A DNA stretch of 64,000 bases from an uncultured Eubacterium sp. (GCF_937958975.1 NZ_CALGRE010000037.1:1-64000); one strand, 5' to 3'; shown: positions 1 to 7,869, counted from the first letter of the stretch. The notes: a model not told the origin generated them from the letters alone. A program made the numbers and translations.

Positions 1-1041
1 GTACATTCATCAATCATTTTCATGTAGTTTGAGCCTGTCAGCCTGTCGATTTCCTCTATCATCACGATTGACGGCATAACCTGTCTTTCCAGCCATTGCA
101 GAGTGTGTTCCATATTGACAGGTACAGGGTTCATTTCAAAAGGTAAACTGTCATGGGCAATGAATATCTCCCACAATGGATAGTCGGGAAATTCTACAAA
201 ATCGGTAATGAGATAAAATACCAGCCCATGAGGGTTATACGTCAATAATAATTCTTCGACTGCCTGTACCGCCTTTTTATCACGCAGACGGATTTCAAAA
301 CGATTGATGTTTCTTTCTCGTTGCCTGTTCCTTTTGCTTTTCATACAGGCAGAAATATTTTGTACTTGTCTTTGAGCCGATATAAAGGGTAGTCGCTAAA
401 TTGCTGTTTTTTCCGCTTAATTTTCCACCCTGCACGTTTTCGTAATTTTTACAGCGACAATCCGCACCGCCATTTCTGTATTTTTCAGATAAGACAGGAA
501 TCTCCAACAGACCGCACATATCGTTGACTGCCAAATCAAAACGTCGGATAAGACCGCCACAGTCAAGACAGCGGTTTAAGAATGAATACCAATCTCTGTT
601 CTGTGCCTGTAAGACGTATTCCATGTTGCGTGAGCCTGCCCCTTTTAATTCCAAAAATACGCCCATGTGTTCATCATCAGAAGCCATGACCTTGATTTCT
701 CCGTAGGCATAATGTTCCTTATAGCCATAATACCCATAGTCATAATGGATAAAATAGTCTGCTTTCATACCAAGCACCTTTCGGATAACTTCCAATGCGT
801 CAGTCGTTGGAAAACGGACAGACAGATAATCAACGAGTAGATAAAAAGGCTTATCACAGACATAGTAATTCAGACAACGCAGGATAATGTTCTGTGTTTC
901 CTTGCTGGCGTTGGCTTTTCCGTTCTCAAAGCGGTTGATACTATATCTTGATACATGGACAAGACTTGCAAGCTCTCCTTGCGAAAGACCGCTGGCAAGG
1001 CGTTTGTTCTTCATTTCAAGTGCAAATTCTAAATTGTTCAT
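1..1041 (-). pseudogene. MOBT relaxase / rolling-circle replication initiator (Tn916 Orf20 / ICEBs1 NicK type), frameshifted and cut by window edge
   Basis: This gene would nick oriT and start conjugative transfer and rolling-circle replication of an integrative element. The start is ATG at 1041, behind GGAGG spaced 6 nt. Residues 1-60 form an XRE-type helix-turn-helix. The middle carries the Rep_trans signatures RRFDLAVND and TTLYIGSKTSTKYFCLYEKQ. The frame stops at 295-297, but the second minus-strand frame continues in the same protein sense (NRFEIRLRDKKAVQAVEEL, then WLERQVMPSVIMIEEIDRL) to the left edge. A 2-bp loss in a GA repeat near 312-318 would explain the shift. The C-terminus is off the window. 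It is either a real null allele or an assembly error. The family call is firm; the functional state is unknown. Confidence 0.85.
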
Positions 1042-1184
1042 TGTATTCCTCCAATCCCACAATAGCCTTGAAATAGCTGTAAACCTCTATTCAAAAAGTG
1101 TGATATGCACTATCTTCTTAAAACTTCTCATTACTACTCACAGCTTTGGGATTGTATGGTTTTTGACTTGTCTTTTGTGAAATA

Positions 1185-1212
1185 GTGCCCCCCTGTTAGA
1201 TAACGGGGGCAC
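1185..1212 (-). other. candidate oriT / relaxase nick site
   Basis: An 8-bp GC-rich stem (GTGCCCCC at 1185-1192, GGGGGCAC at 1205-1212) encloses GTTA-GA-TAAC. On the minus strand it contains CTAACAGGGGGG. The known ICEBs1 oriT has the same design, two G/C-rich arms around a CTAACA core. It lies 144 bp upstream of the relaxase start, as in Tn916, where oriT precedes orf20. The nick site itself is inferred from this similarity. Confidence 0.7.
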
Positions 1213-1227
1213 AGTCAAGGCTCGCCA

Positions 1228-1314
1228 GCCGACAAAGCATTTCCGTCCTTTGACGGCAAGCCGTCATGGCGTTGTTGCTGACGCACGCCAACAGTCCTAC
1301 AATGTTCTGTCGGC
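1228..1314. repeat. branched inverted-repeat structure beside oriT (possible single-strand origin)
   Basis: The outer arms GCCGACA (1228-1234) and TGTCGGC (1308-1314) enclose two inner hairpins: GACGGC-AA-GCCGTC (1252-1265) and TGGCGT/ACGCCA (1267-1290). The layout would fold as a three-way junction in single-stranded DNA. Tn916 and ICEBs1 carry single-strand origins for second-strand synthesis, so that role is a reasonable inference; the sequence alone does not prove it. Confidence 0.45.
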
Positions 1315-1424
1315 AAGTCCTATTTCGCCTTTTCTAACAAGCTCCATTTCAACCAATATTCATATCTACAGGTTTAATCAAATAGGTATTTCTTTTTGAA
1401 TATTTTTGTATTTCATTCTATTGT

Positions 1425-1470
1425 GCTTATTTGTTTATGCGAATATAGTAATTCTTATACGCTTATTTGT
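1425..1470. repeat. direct repeat GCTTATTTGT x2 upstream of XRE gene
   Basis: The 10-mer GCTTATTTGT occurs at 1425-1434 and again at 1461-1470, a 36-bp period (between three and four helical turns), about 100-140 bp upstream of the XRE regulator. It could be an operator for that regulator. The region is AT-rich, so chance is possible. Confidence 0.3.
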
Positions 1471-1566
1471 CAATATGTTTTTTTGCCTTTACAAACTTTA
1501 TTAAGCGTGTTAGACTTATAAAAGAAACAAAACAAGAAGATATGCAGAGTTGCGGAGGGTTATGCA

Positions 1567-2190
1567 ATGAAAATAAATTTTTTAGGAAACAACATACAGA
1601 CCATAAGAAAATTTAAAGGAATGAAACAACAGGAGCTTGCAGACAAAATCGGTATCAATATGCAGAGCCTTTCCAAGATTGAACGAGGGTTGAACTATCC
1701 TGCTTATGAAACGCTGGAAAAGATAATGGAAGTGCTGGACGTAACACCGAATGAATTGTTATCGGGAGAATGGGAATATATCAGCCAATCCGAAAAGGAA
1801 GTCTGTCAATTTCTTAGAGCAGAAGAACGACTTAATACCGAACTGAAACACGGACATTATGATAACTTCTTTGACAACGAGGAAGAATGGCTGGAATATG
1901 AATTAGAAAAGTTGCGGGAATATATTACCGACTATATCAACGGAAAGAGCATAGAAGCGTCCGACCTTTACCCAATCAAAGAATTTATCCAGCATTTGAA
2001 ATTCAAAAAACTGTTAGACCGCTATGATGATTTATACAGCATGGATATGTTTGGAGAAAGCATAGAGGGACATAAGTATAAAACACCTTATCAAGTTGTG
2101 AAGATGATAAACCCAAATTCAAAAGAGGATATGGAACTGTTATCAAAATTACCATGGGTAAGGGGTAAATTTGATGATGAGGACGAGTAA
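1567..2190 (+). CDS. XRE-family transcriptional regulator
   Basis: This is a 207-aa DNA-binding protein. Residues 5-62 are a classic Cro/CI helix-turn-helix (IRKFKGMKQQELADKIG, then MQSLSKIERGLNYP). The remaining 140 residues are acidic and helical, with no family I can name. The start is ATG behind GGAGGG spaced 7 nt. It lies 42 bp before the unknown gene at 2233, in the same orientation and probably co-transcribed, so it most likely controls that gene and itself. The position next to a relaxase and oriT marks it as cargo or control gene of the mobile element. The target is not known. Confidence 0.85.
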   Translation: MKINFLGNNIQTIRKFKGMKQQELADKIGINMQSLSKIERGLNYPAYETLEKIMEVLDVTPNELLSGEWEYISQSEKEVCQFLRAEERLNTELKHGHYDNFFDNEEEWLEYELEKLREYITDYINGKSIEASDLYPIKEFIQHLKFKKLLDRYDDLYSMDMFGESIEGHKYKTPYQVVKMINPNSKEDMELLSKLPWVRGKFDDEDE

Positions 2191-2232
2191 TCTCAGAAAA
2201 TAAGACTGTAGCACATGAAAGGAGTTAAAATC

Positions 2233-3390
2233 GTGAAGAATGAACTTGATACAATAAATCCTATGCAAAATTTGGCTAATATAGAATATTATCCTGCTAT
2301 GCAAGATATAAATCTACCAATGGAAAAAACAACCAAAATTCCATTAAGCCAAATAAATAATCTCGGTGTTGCCTTCCAGCCTTTAACCACCGTTATTCAA
2401 ACCGCAATAAATGGTACTGGCGGAAGTGGACTCTATTTTGTTAACACACATGGAAAAGCTATGTTTCAAAAATCCGGTAGTAGTGAATTTATCGGTTCTC
2501 TAAAATCAGCTTCTGGACAAGTTGGCGGAGGGCAGGCAACTATGACAACTCTTGCCTGCGATCCGACTATGCTATTTATGGCTATGGCTTTAATGAATAT
2601 TGAAAAGAAATTGGATAAAATTCAAGAAATCCAGCAAGAATTACTTGAATTCCTAGAAATCAAAGAAACAGCTAAGTTAAAAGGTAATTTGAATACATTA
2701 ACAGATATTCTGAATAACTATAAATTCAACTGGAATAATGAAAAATATAAAACAAATAAACACATTCTAGTCCAAGATATTCGCAAAGAGTCTGAACAGA
2801 ACATACTTCTATATCGAGACTTAATTGCCAAAAAACATATAATGCCGTCCTTGCTACATAGCGACCAAGAGGTTGGAAGAAAGTTAAAAAAATTAGAGAG
2901 CTTATTCAAAGATTATCAGCTTGCTTTATATTTGTATGCATTTTCTACTTTCCTTGAGGTCTTACTATTAGAAAATTTTGACCCGCAATATTTAAACAGT
3001 ACCTCAAGAAGAATTGAGGAGTATTCTTTAAAATATAGAGAATTGTATACGCAGACTTACAATCTATTAGAACACTCTTCAAATACCTCTATTCAATCCG
3101 GTTTATTAAGCGGAATATCTGCAACAAGTAAAATAATGGGGAAAGCTATTGCCAAAGTTCCTGTTATTAGTAAGTCGCAAATAGATGAGAATTTAATTGA
3201 AGCGGGTAAAAAACTTGAACTTCACACTTCAAATAGAACTATAAAAACATTAGATAAATTTGTAGATGTACAGAATACTGTGGTTACCCCTTTCATTGAA
3301 AATATCAAAACTATAAATATCCTGCATAATACAGCTACAGAGTATCTCTTTGATAAAGAGAACTTGTATATCTGTCAGAATACTAAATAA
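2233..3390 (+). CDS. unknown protein: Gly-rich N-terminal half, helical C-terminal half
   Basis: I do not recognise this 385-aa protein. GTG at 2233 is preferred over ATG at 2215 because AAAGGAG sits 8 nt before the GTG. Residues 1-45 are polar. Residues 45-110 are rich in Gly, Ser and Thr with an amphipathic pattern (AINGTGGSGLYFV, SGQVGGGQATMTT). Residues 111-122 are hydrophobic (PTMLFMAMALMN) and run into a coiled-coil-like helix (EKKLDKIQEIQQELLEFLE). The rest is mostly helical with a second small-residue segment near 290 (SGLLSGISATSK). There is no signal peptide. A hydrophobic switch followed by helices recalls membrane-active effectors, but this is only a resemblance. It is paired with the XRE gene upstream and ends in a terminator. 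Confidence 0.75.
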   Translation: MKNELDTINPMQNLANIEYYPAMQDINLPMEKTTKIPLSQINNLGVAFQPLTTVIQTAINGTGGSGLYFVNTHGKAMFQKSGSSEFIGSLKSASGQVGGGQATMTTLACDPTMLFMAMALMNIEKKLDKIQEIQQELLEFLEIKETAKLKGNLNTLTDILNNYKFNWNNEKYKTNKHILVQDIRKESEQNILLYRDLIAKKHIMPSLLHSDQEVGRKLKKLESLFKDYQLALYLYAFSTFLEVLLLENFDPQYLNSTSRRIEEYSLKYRELYTQTYNLLEHSSNTSIQSGLLSGISATSKIMGKAIAKVPVISKSQIDENLIEAGKKLELHTSNRTIKTLDKFVDVQNTVVTPFIENIKTINILHNTATEYLFDKENLYICQNTK

Positions 3391-3393
3391 GAA

Positions 3394-3437
3394 AAACACA
3401 AGGGATTTCCTTCGCTAAGGATATATCTCTTGTGTTT
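3394..3437. terminator. bidirectional terminator
   Basis: A hairpin of AAACACAAGGGAT with ATCTCTTGTGTTT plus an inner stem, flanked by A and T runs, sits between the convergent genes ending at 3390 (+) and 3443 (-). It can serve both strands. Confidence 0.75.
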
Positions 3438-3442
3438 CTTCT

Positions 3443-4261
3443 TTATGTATACTTTTCTTCTTTATTCGCCTCTCGTTTATTTTTTTCTATACATTTTTGA
3501 ATATCTTCTTTGGAACGATAATATGTTGGAAATAAATCATTCACCTCTTTAATACATAAAGGGACTTCGATATTTGCTTTATTTTCATAACTACATTCTG
3601 AAAAACTCGTTATATCTATACCATCATAATTCCATGTATCTGTCGGATTAAAGTATAAAATAAATCCTAATGGATAAGCAGTTATCTCACTAACCGCCAT
3701 TGATTCCAATGTAAAATCATTCTCTTTAAGTAAAACTGTTAATGGAGCATATTTTATAATATTACTTTTAGTAAAGTACATACAAATTTTATATTTCGTT
3801 TTATCTAGCCCGACTTCATTTTTATTTAAAACAAAGTTCCTCAATGCATCCATTCTTGCATCTTCGAAATTATTAATTGAACAAAACATGGATAATATCT
3901 GCTTTATAAACCGAAGTGGGTAGACACCCTTTATACCGATTCCTTGTGTAGTGTTAGGAATATTATCTTTTAGTGTATAATGCATGACATGAGCAATTAA
4001 ACTATAATCGTTTCCATACCACGCCCCTGTATTATTATTACAATTACTACAGAGAGAGTATTTCCCCATTCCCTTTTGTTGATTGTCATAAGGCAATCCA
4101 GAAATATCCCAAGGCATACGTTCACTATCTTCTATAATCTTATCTCCTGTTACAGGTTTGACAGGATTTGAATTAAATGCTGTCCTAGGTGGAATATGTT
4201 CAAATGTCAAATCACATTCTTTTCTACATAAAGCACACTTTCCTTTAGGTTTCTTTCCCAT
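3443..4261 (-). CDS. HNH-like zinc-finger protein (putative nuclease), second gene of a two-gene cassette
   Basis: This 272-aa protein has an HNH/EndoVII-like zinc site at the N-terminus: CxxC at residues 9-12, EHIPPR at 21-26 (the invariant His region), then CSNC at 71-74 followed by NNN, which supplies the Asn of an HNH fold. Residues 80-272 have no recognisable domain. The start is ATG behind GGAGATAAA. It begins 20 nt after the DUF6037-like gene stops, so the two form one operon. Nuclease activity is inferred from the motif only. The pair sits in cargo of a conjugative element beside another putative restriction gene, which makes a defence or DNA-modification role attractive. Confidence 0.7.
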   Translation of the reverse strand: MGKKPKGKCALCRKECDLTFEHIPPRTAFNSNPVKPVTGDKIIEDSERMPWDISGLPYDNQQKGMGKYSLCSNCNNNTGAWYGNDYSLIAHVMHYTLKDNIPNTTQGIGIKGVYPLRFIKQILSMFCSINNFEDARMDALRNFVLNKNEVGLDKTKYKICMYFTKSNIIKYAPLTVLLKENDFTLESMAVSEITAYPLGFILYFNPTDTWNYDGIDITSFSECSYENKANIEVPLCIKEVNDLFPTYYRSKEDIQKCIEKNKREANKEEKYT

Positions 4262-4281
4262 TTTATCTCCTTAAATTTCAT

Positions 4282-4881
4282 TTACTTGTAAATTGTTTTC
4301 GATTCTATATCATCTAATTTACTTAGATTTTCCTCTATAGGAATGTTTGTCCAACACGAACTTATATTATTCAATGAACATATTTCTGCTTTTTTATCAC
4401 CAAAAGCACTTCTTGTTTTTTCGAGATTTTCAGGCCTTACCTGTTTTCCTATAGGATTAGAATACCATCCACAAAAATACATTTTATCATCTTCTTCAAT
4501 TTTTCGTCTTTTCGATGCAACCAATAATACTTCTTTATAATTTGGCTTGGTAGTAAAGCGAATCGGAATTCTCCCATTCAATGCTTCAAAAAAATCATTA
4601 GGTTTAAAAACATGATTCGGATTATATTTTAACTCTAAATACGCCACCAATTTATTATAATCATCCAAATAGCTTTTTACTTTGTATCCTTTTTCGATTT
4701 CTAACTCGAACACTATTGGTTTAATACCAAGGGTTGTTAAATATAATCTAAACGGAATAATATCAACTAAAAATATGCAACTAAACTCTTTTTCATTATA
4801 TTTAAAAGGAAATATTGCTCTTGTTTCACCGATTTCTTTCATATTTTGATGTAAAACTCTTAATCCTGTAAATTCATACAT
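4282..4881 (-). CDS. DUF6037-like protein, first gene of a two-gene cassette with HNH protein
   Basis: This is a 199-aa soluble protein starting at ATG 4881, behind GGAGGG spaced 6 nt; an upstream in-frame start has no ribosome site. The N-terminal half is a beta-rich domain (FPFKYNEKEFSCIFLVDIIPF, written here only as FPFKYNEKEFSC then DIIPFRLYLTTLG). It continues with a GYKVKSYLDDYNKLVAYLEL helix and a FKPNDFFEALN motif, the pattern I associate with DUF6037. No catalytic motif is visible. It is translated just ahead of the HNH-like gene (20-nt gap). The function is unknown; recognition or regulation of the partner nuclease is a guess. Confidence 0.65.
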   Translation of the reverse strand: MYEFTGLRVLHQNMKEIGETRAIFPFKYNEKEFSCIFLVDIIPFRLYLTTLGIKPIVFELEIEKGYKVKSYLDDYNKLVAYLELKYNPNHVFKPNDFFEALNGRIPIRFTTKPNYKEVLLVASKRRKIEEDDKMYFCGWYSNPIGKQVRPENLEKTRSAFGDKKAEICSLNNISSCWTNIPIEENLSKLDDIESKTIYK

Positions 4882-5160
4882 GTTAATCCCTCCTTTAGTG
4901 TAACTTTTCGTCATATCGGAACACTTTTCAAAAGTTGTAAAATCGTTGTAATGTACTCTCCTATTGTAAGGAAAACCGCATAAAATAAGGAGATTTAGGC
5001 AAAAGAGAAACTCCTGCCGTGGCAGATGAATAGTACTTTTATCATAGTTATTGTTTACTCCTTTTTGCCCTGAAACGCCCTGTTTTGCAGGGGTTTTCGG
5101 GAATTTTGTGATTTACTCTGAAAATGCGGATTGTGGCAAATCAGAGCAGATTTTAGCAAG

Positions 5161-5183
5161 TTATTACTACCTGTTAGTAATAA
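5161..5183. repeat. perfect 9-bp inverted repeat (TTATTACTA-N5-TAGTAATAA)
   Basis: The arms at 5161-5169 and 5175-5183 are exact complements around CCTGT. A related CCTACTACTAA follows 13 nt downstream. It may be an operator or an integrase arm/core site. No matching copy was noticed elsewhere in the window. Confidence 0.4.
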
Positions 5184-5215
5184 AATGAAAATACCTACTA
5201 CTAAGTTTTTTTGTT

Positions 5216-5247
5216 AAAAAGCCACACTGATATTTTTAGCGTGGCTC
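5216..5247 (-). terminator. terminator of the DUF262 gene
   Basis: On the minus strand AGCCACGC and GTGTGGCT pair across an A-rich loop and are followed by TTTTT. It begins 9 bp after the stop codon at 5256. Confidence 0.75.
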
Positions 5248-5255
5248 TATTAATA

Positions 5256-6968
5256 TTACTTTGGAAACTCCCATATTTTATTTATTACCTCTACCAACGA
5301 ATCACATCGCTCAGCAATTTCCTTTTCTCCCCACTCACTTAAATTAACAAGCGAATGACTAATTCTTATTGGTGTATGCTTATACCCTATCTGATTTCCG
5401 GCTTTATCTTTACATTCTTTTTTATCTACAAATCTCTTATTTTGGTATTCTGAATTATATCCTGTTAATGTCAAATTACCTAAAGTATGTAAATATGTGC
5501 TATGTATTTGTTCAGCATCACTTCCTAAATCAGTTTTCCATTCATCACTAAGAATCTGTGGCATAATATGCTCTATAGTATATTCTCCTGTTGGAACAGA
5601 TTCTTTTCTACCAGTGTTTTCTATTCTACTTAACAACATTTTAGTAGTTCCAGAATTAATGTAATAAATTGGAAGTTTGAGCAAAATGCTATGCATTTCT
5701 TGATCACTCGGCATACGCTGTGCCCATGTTAATTGTGCGAGATTTTTCTTGAAAGCCTTAAGATGATTATCATTATAAAGACTCTTCAACATAGATAAAC
5801 ACACAGGACCTGCAGTATTAGTTGGAAGATTACATACTTTTCTTCTCATCCAATACGCTTCTATTATTGTTAATATTTCAATTGTATCATCATCTGATAC
5901 TTTTCCTTCTTCATTATCCACAAGTAACTTGAGTATTGCTGGAGTAATCTTGAACTGTCTAGTTGCACGTACCTTTGCCAAAGCATTATTAATTCTACCT
6001 AATGTTTTTTCAGATTCTCTCCATTTTTTATATAGTTTTGAATACTGTCTTATCTGCTTGACTATATTTTCTGTTCCCATATTAGCATTATCTGCATAAT
6101 AATCCTTAAACAATTCATAGTAATCACCTGTAATCTGTTTTTTTGTCACAGATGTCATATAGTGATAGAAAAAATCCTCAAATATTTTTGAACTCCCAGA
6201 AGCCATATTAAGATCTTCTTCCATAGGATGCCAATAATCATTAAATAGCAGTGTTTGCTTTATAGGAGGAACAGACATAAGCAAATAATTACGAATCTTA
6301 TCAGCTGTCGACAATTTCATACCTGTGGTATTCACAGTTTCGAATACAAGTTGAGCATTATCTTCGGGAACAAGACATATATCAACCAATAGAAGTTTTT
6401 TAATCCCATCAAAAACTACTTGTGGCTCTATTTTTAGATTTTTCATTTCGTTTAAAAGTATATTATAATTAGAAAATATTTTACTTGTTTTTACACCATC
6501 TGGCAATTTTCTATTTTTAATTAAACTTTTATAAGCTTCAAAATCCTCTTGATTAAGTCGAATTTTGTAATATAATTCATCTGTTTCATCTTCATTAACA
6601 AGATACTTTCTCATTAATTTGTCAAGATTAGTTACTGATTTGCTATATTCATCATCTTCCTTTATATATTCTCTAGTATAATCGCCAAGTGCTAACAGAA
6701 GTAACGATAAAGTTGTTAGTCTCTGCTGTCCATCAATAACAAGATATTCTTTTACAGCAGATGCATGTTGTGCACTATCTTTTGCCAAATAAATTACAGA
6801 TCCTATAAAATGGCATGGTCTGTTTGCATCTTTTGACACCTTGATAATGTCTGAAAACAATTTCAAACAATGTACGCGTTCCCAACTATACCTTCTTTGA
6901 TAAATAGGAACATAATACTGTGCCTCTGATGATAAAAATTTAGTTAATTCACTTTTTGTTGCATCCAT
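5256..6968 (-). CDS. DUF262-DUF1524 protein (GmrSD-like, ParB/HNH fusion)
   Basis: This 570-aa protein joins the two halves of GmrSD-type modification-dependent restriction enzymes. DUF262 is at the N-terminus (YVPIYQRRYSWE at residues 19-30, IDGQQRLTTL at 78-87, then FETVNTTGMKLSTADKIRNY). DUF1524, an HNH nuclease, is at the C-terminus (YTIEHIMPQ near 463-471, LGNLTLTGYNSEYQNKRF near 496-513, with the His, Asn and trailing Lys expected). The start is ATG 6968 behind GGAG; an in-frame TTG at 6980 has no usable site. Family members use DUF262 to bind NTP and the HNH to cleave modified phage DNA. The gene stands alone with its own terminator. Restriction activity is inferred from the family, many members of which are uncharacterised. 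Confidence 0.88.
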   Translation of the reverse strand: MDATKSELTKFLSSEAQYYVPIYQRRYSWERVHCLKLFSDIIKVSKDANRPCHFIGSVIYLAKDSAQHASAVKEYLVIDGQQRLTTLSLLLLALGDYTREYIKEDDEYSKSVTNLDKLMRKYLVNEDETDELYYKIRLNQEDFEAYKSLIKNRKLPDGVKTSKIFSNYNILLNEMKNLKIEPQVVFDGIKKLLLVDICLVPEDNAQLVFETVNTTGMKLSTADKIRNYLLMSVPPIKQTLLFNDYWHPMEEDLNMASGSSKIFEDFFYHYMTSVTKKQITGDYYELFKDYYADNANMGTENIVKQIRQYSKLYKKWRESEKTLGRINNALAKVRATRQFKITPAILKLLVDNEEGKVSDDDTIEILTIIEAYWMRRKVCNLPTNTAGPVCLSMLKSLYNDNHLKAFKKNLAQLTWAQRMPSDQEMHSILLKLPIYYINSGTTKMLLSRIENTGRKESVPTGEYTIEHIMPQILSDEWKTDLGSDAEQIHSTYLHTLGNLTLTGYNSEYQNKRFVDKKECKDKAGNQIGYKHTPIRISHSLVNLSEWGEKEIAERCDSLVEVINKIWEFPK

Positions 6969-7051
6969 ATTATTCTCCAAACATTATTTATTTGTCCGTA
7001 CAAAACTTAAGCTTTATTATCTCATAATTTATGACTTTTTACAACAAATAA

Positions 7052-7077
7052 ACGCCCCAGCCATAAAGCCGGAACGT
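7052..7077 (-). terminator. weak terminator of the integrase remnant
   Basis: On the minus strand ACGTTCCGGC and GCTGGGGCGT form an RNA stem with G-U pairs, followed by the T-rich GTTTATTTGTT. It lies 16 bp past the stop at 7093. Confidence 0.45.
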
Positions 7078-7092
7078 CATCCATCTTCCATA

Positions 7093-7287
7093 CTAAATTA
7101 CCTGAAACATCTTCTGCAGCATCAGGTTCTCAGTTTTCTTTTCAATATCTACCTGTGCCTTTCGGAATTCTTCCATTCGTTTCAATTCTTCCTCCGCATC
7201 ATCATATTCGATATGTGTGTACACATTCATTGTAACGCTTATATCTGAATATCCCATGAGGTAATGTAATGTGATATACCTTTTCAT
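7093..7287 (-). pseudogene. tyrosine integrase C-terminal remnant
   Basis: The fragment encodes the C-terminal catalytic end of a phage/ICE-type tyrosine recombinase. LHYLMGYSDISVTMNVYTHI matches the conserved His box and the nucleophilic Tyr (VYTH), followed by a charged helical tail. About 300 upstream residues, including both catalytic Arg boxes, are missing, and the sequence above 7287 is unrelated AT-rich DNA. It is therefore a dead remnant that probably marks the end of an integrated element. No good ribosome site precedes the nominal ATG. Confidence 0.75.
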
Positions 7288-7385
7288 TCTTTTTATTTAT
7301 TACATTCCAAATTTAAAACATAAAAGAGAATAATTTATCCTCTCCTACACTCATTGCTATATCAAAACCTTTCCTATTCTCTCAT

Positions 7386-7835
7386 TTATATTTTTTGTAG
7401 TTCTTTTATTGCTTTTTGAATATCCTTATAAACTAATGACTGCATACTATCATCATAAATAGATATATTCGCCTTATTAAGTGCAGAAATAATCTGTTTC
7501 TTCAATTGCGGCTTATATTTTGCAATCATAGGCAACAGTTTAATACATTGTCGTGCAGTAATGGGCTTGATATCTGTAATGTGATTCAAATATTTATCAA
7601 TAATTTCATCAATTTTATAATCTTTATCCCATTTTGCATTATAGGCAAACAGTGTAAGCCCTCTTGTGCGAATATAACAATTATCGTTGTCAAGCATATC
7701 GCTTAACCTATCCATATAAGAATAAATACAATCCGTTTTTTCACTTTCTTTTTGTAATTTCTGTAATGCTTTGTATGCAACATTATTATTCTTATCAAAC
7801 AATAATTCAAATGTTTCTGATATATTAAATGACAC
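7386..7835 (-). CDS. HEAT-like helical repeat protein (SufBD-like family of Clostridia)
   Basis: This 149-aa all-helical protein has repeated amphipathic helices (FELLFDKNNNVAYKALQKL, RLSDMLDNDNCYIRTRGLTL, ARQCIKLLPMIAKYKPQL), typical of a short HEAT-repeat adaptor. Related proteins in Clostridia are often labelled SufBD, without proof of a role in Fe-S assembly. I place the start at GTG 7835 because AAGGAG lies 7 nt before it. A longer reading frame back to 7943 would run into unrelated CPBP-gene sequence. The gene seems to have been joined to foreign DNA at about 7,860-7,880. The function is unknown. Confidence 0.7.
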   Translation of the reverse strand: MSFNISETFELLFDKNNNVAYKALQKLQKESEKTDCIYSYMDRLSDMLDNDNCYIRTRGLTLFAYNAKWDKDYKIDEIIDKYLNHITDIKPITARQCIKLLPMIAKYKPQLKKQIISALNKANISIYDDSMQSLVYKDIQKAIKELQKI

Positions 7836-7869
7836 AATACTCTCCTTTTCAAACACCTTTTTTCTCCGT

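Larger units (their letters stand above)
1042..1566. other. 525-bp intergenic region of the mobile element (oriT region and divergent promoters)
   Basis: No gene is seen here. The relaxase-proximal part (1185-1320) is GC-richer and full of inverted repeats, including the candidate oriT and a branched structure. The distal part (about 1330-1560) is very AT-rich, carries two copies of GCTTATTTGT and must hold the promoter of the XRE gene at 1567. A TTTACA box near 1490 could be its -35, but no convincing -10 box is spaced from it. Confidence 0.6.
4882..5255. other. 374-bp intergenic region with several inverted repeats
   Basis: No gene is seen. The region holds the promoter of the DUF6037/HNH operon and the terminator of the DUF262 gene. 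Between them are a CCCTG-TTTTG-CAGGG hairpin (5078-5092), a CTGCC-GT-GGCAG hairpin (near 5034-5046) and a 9-bp perfect inverted repeat at 5161-5183. The density of repeats suggests a joint between two cargo modules. Confidence 0.5.
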
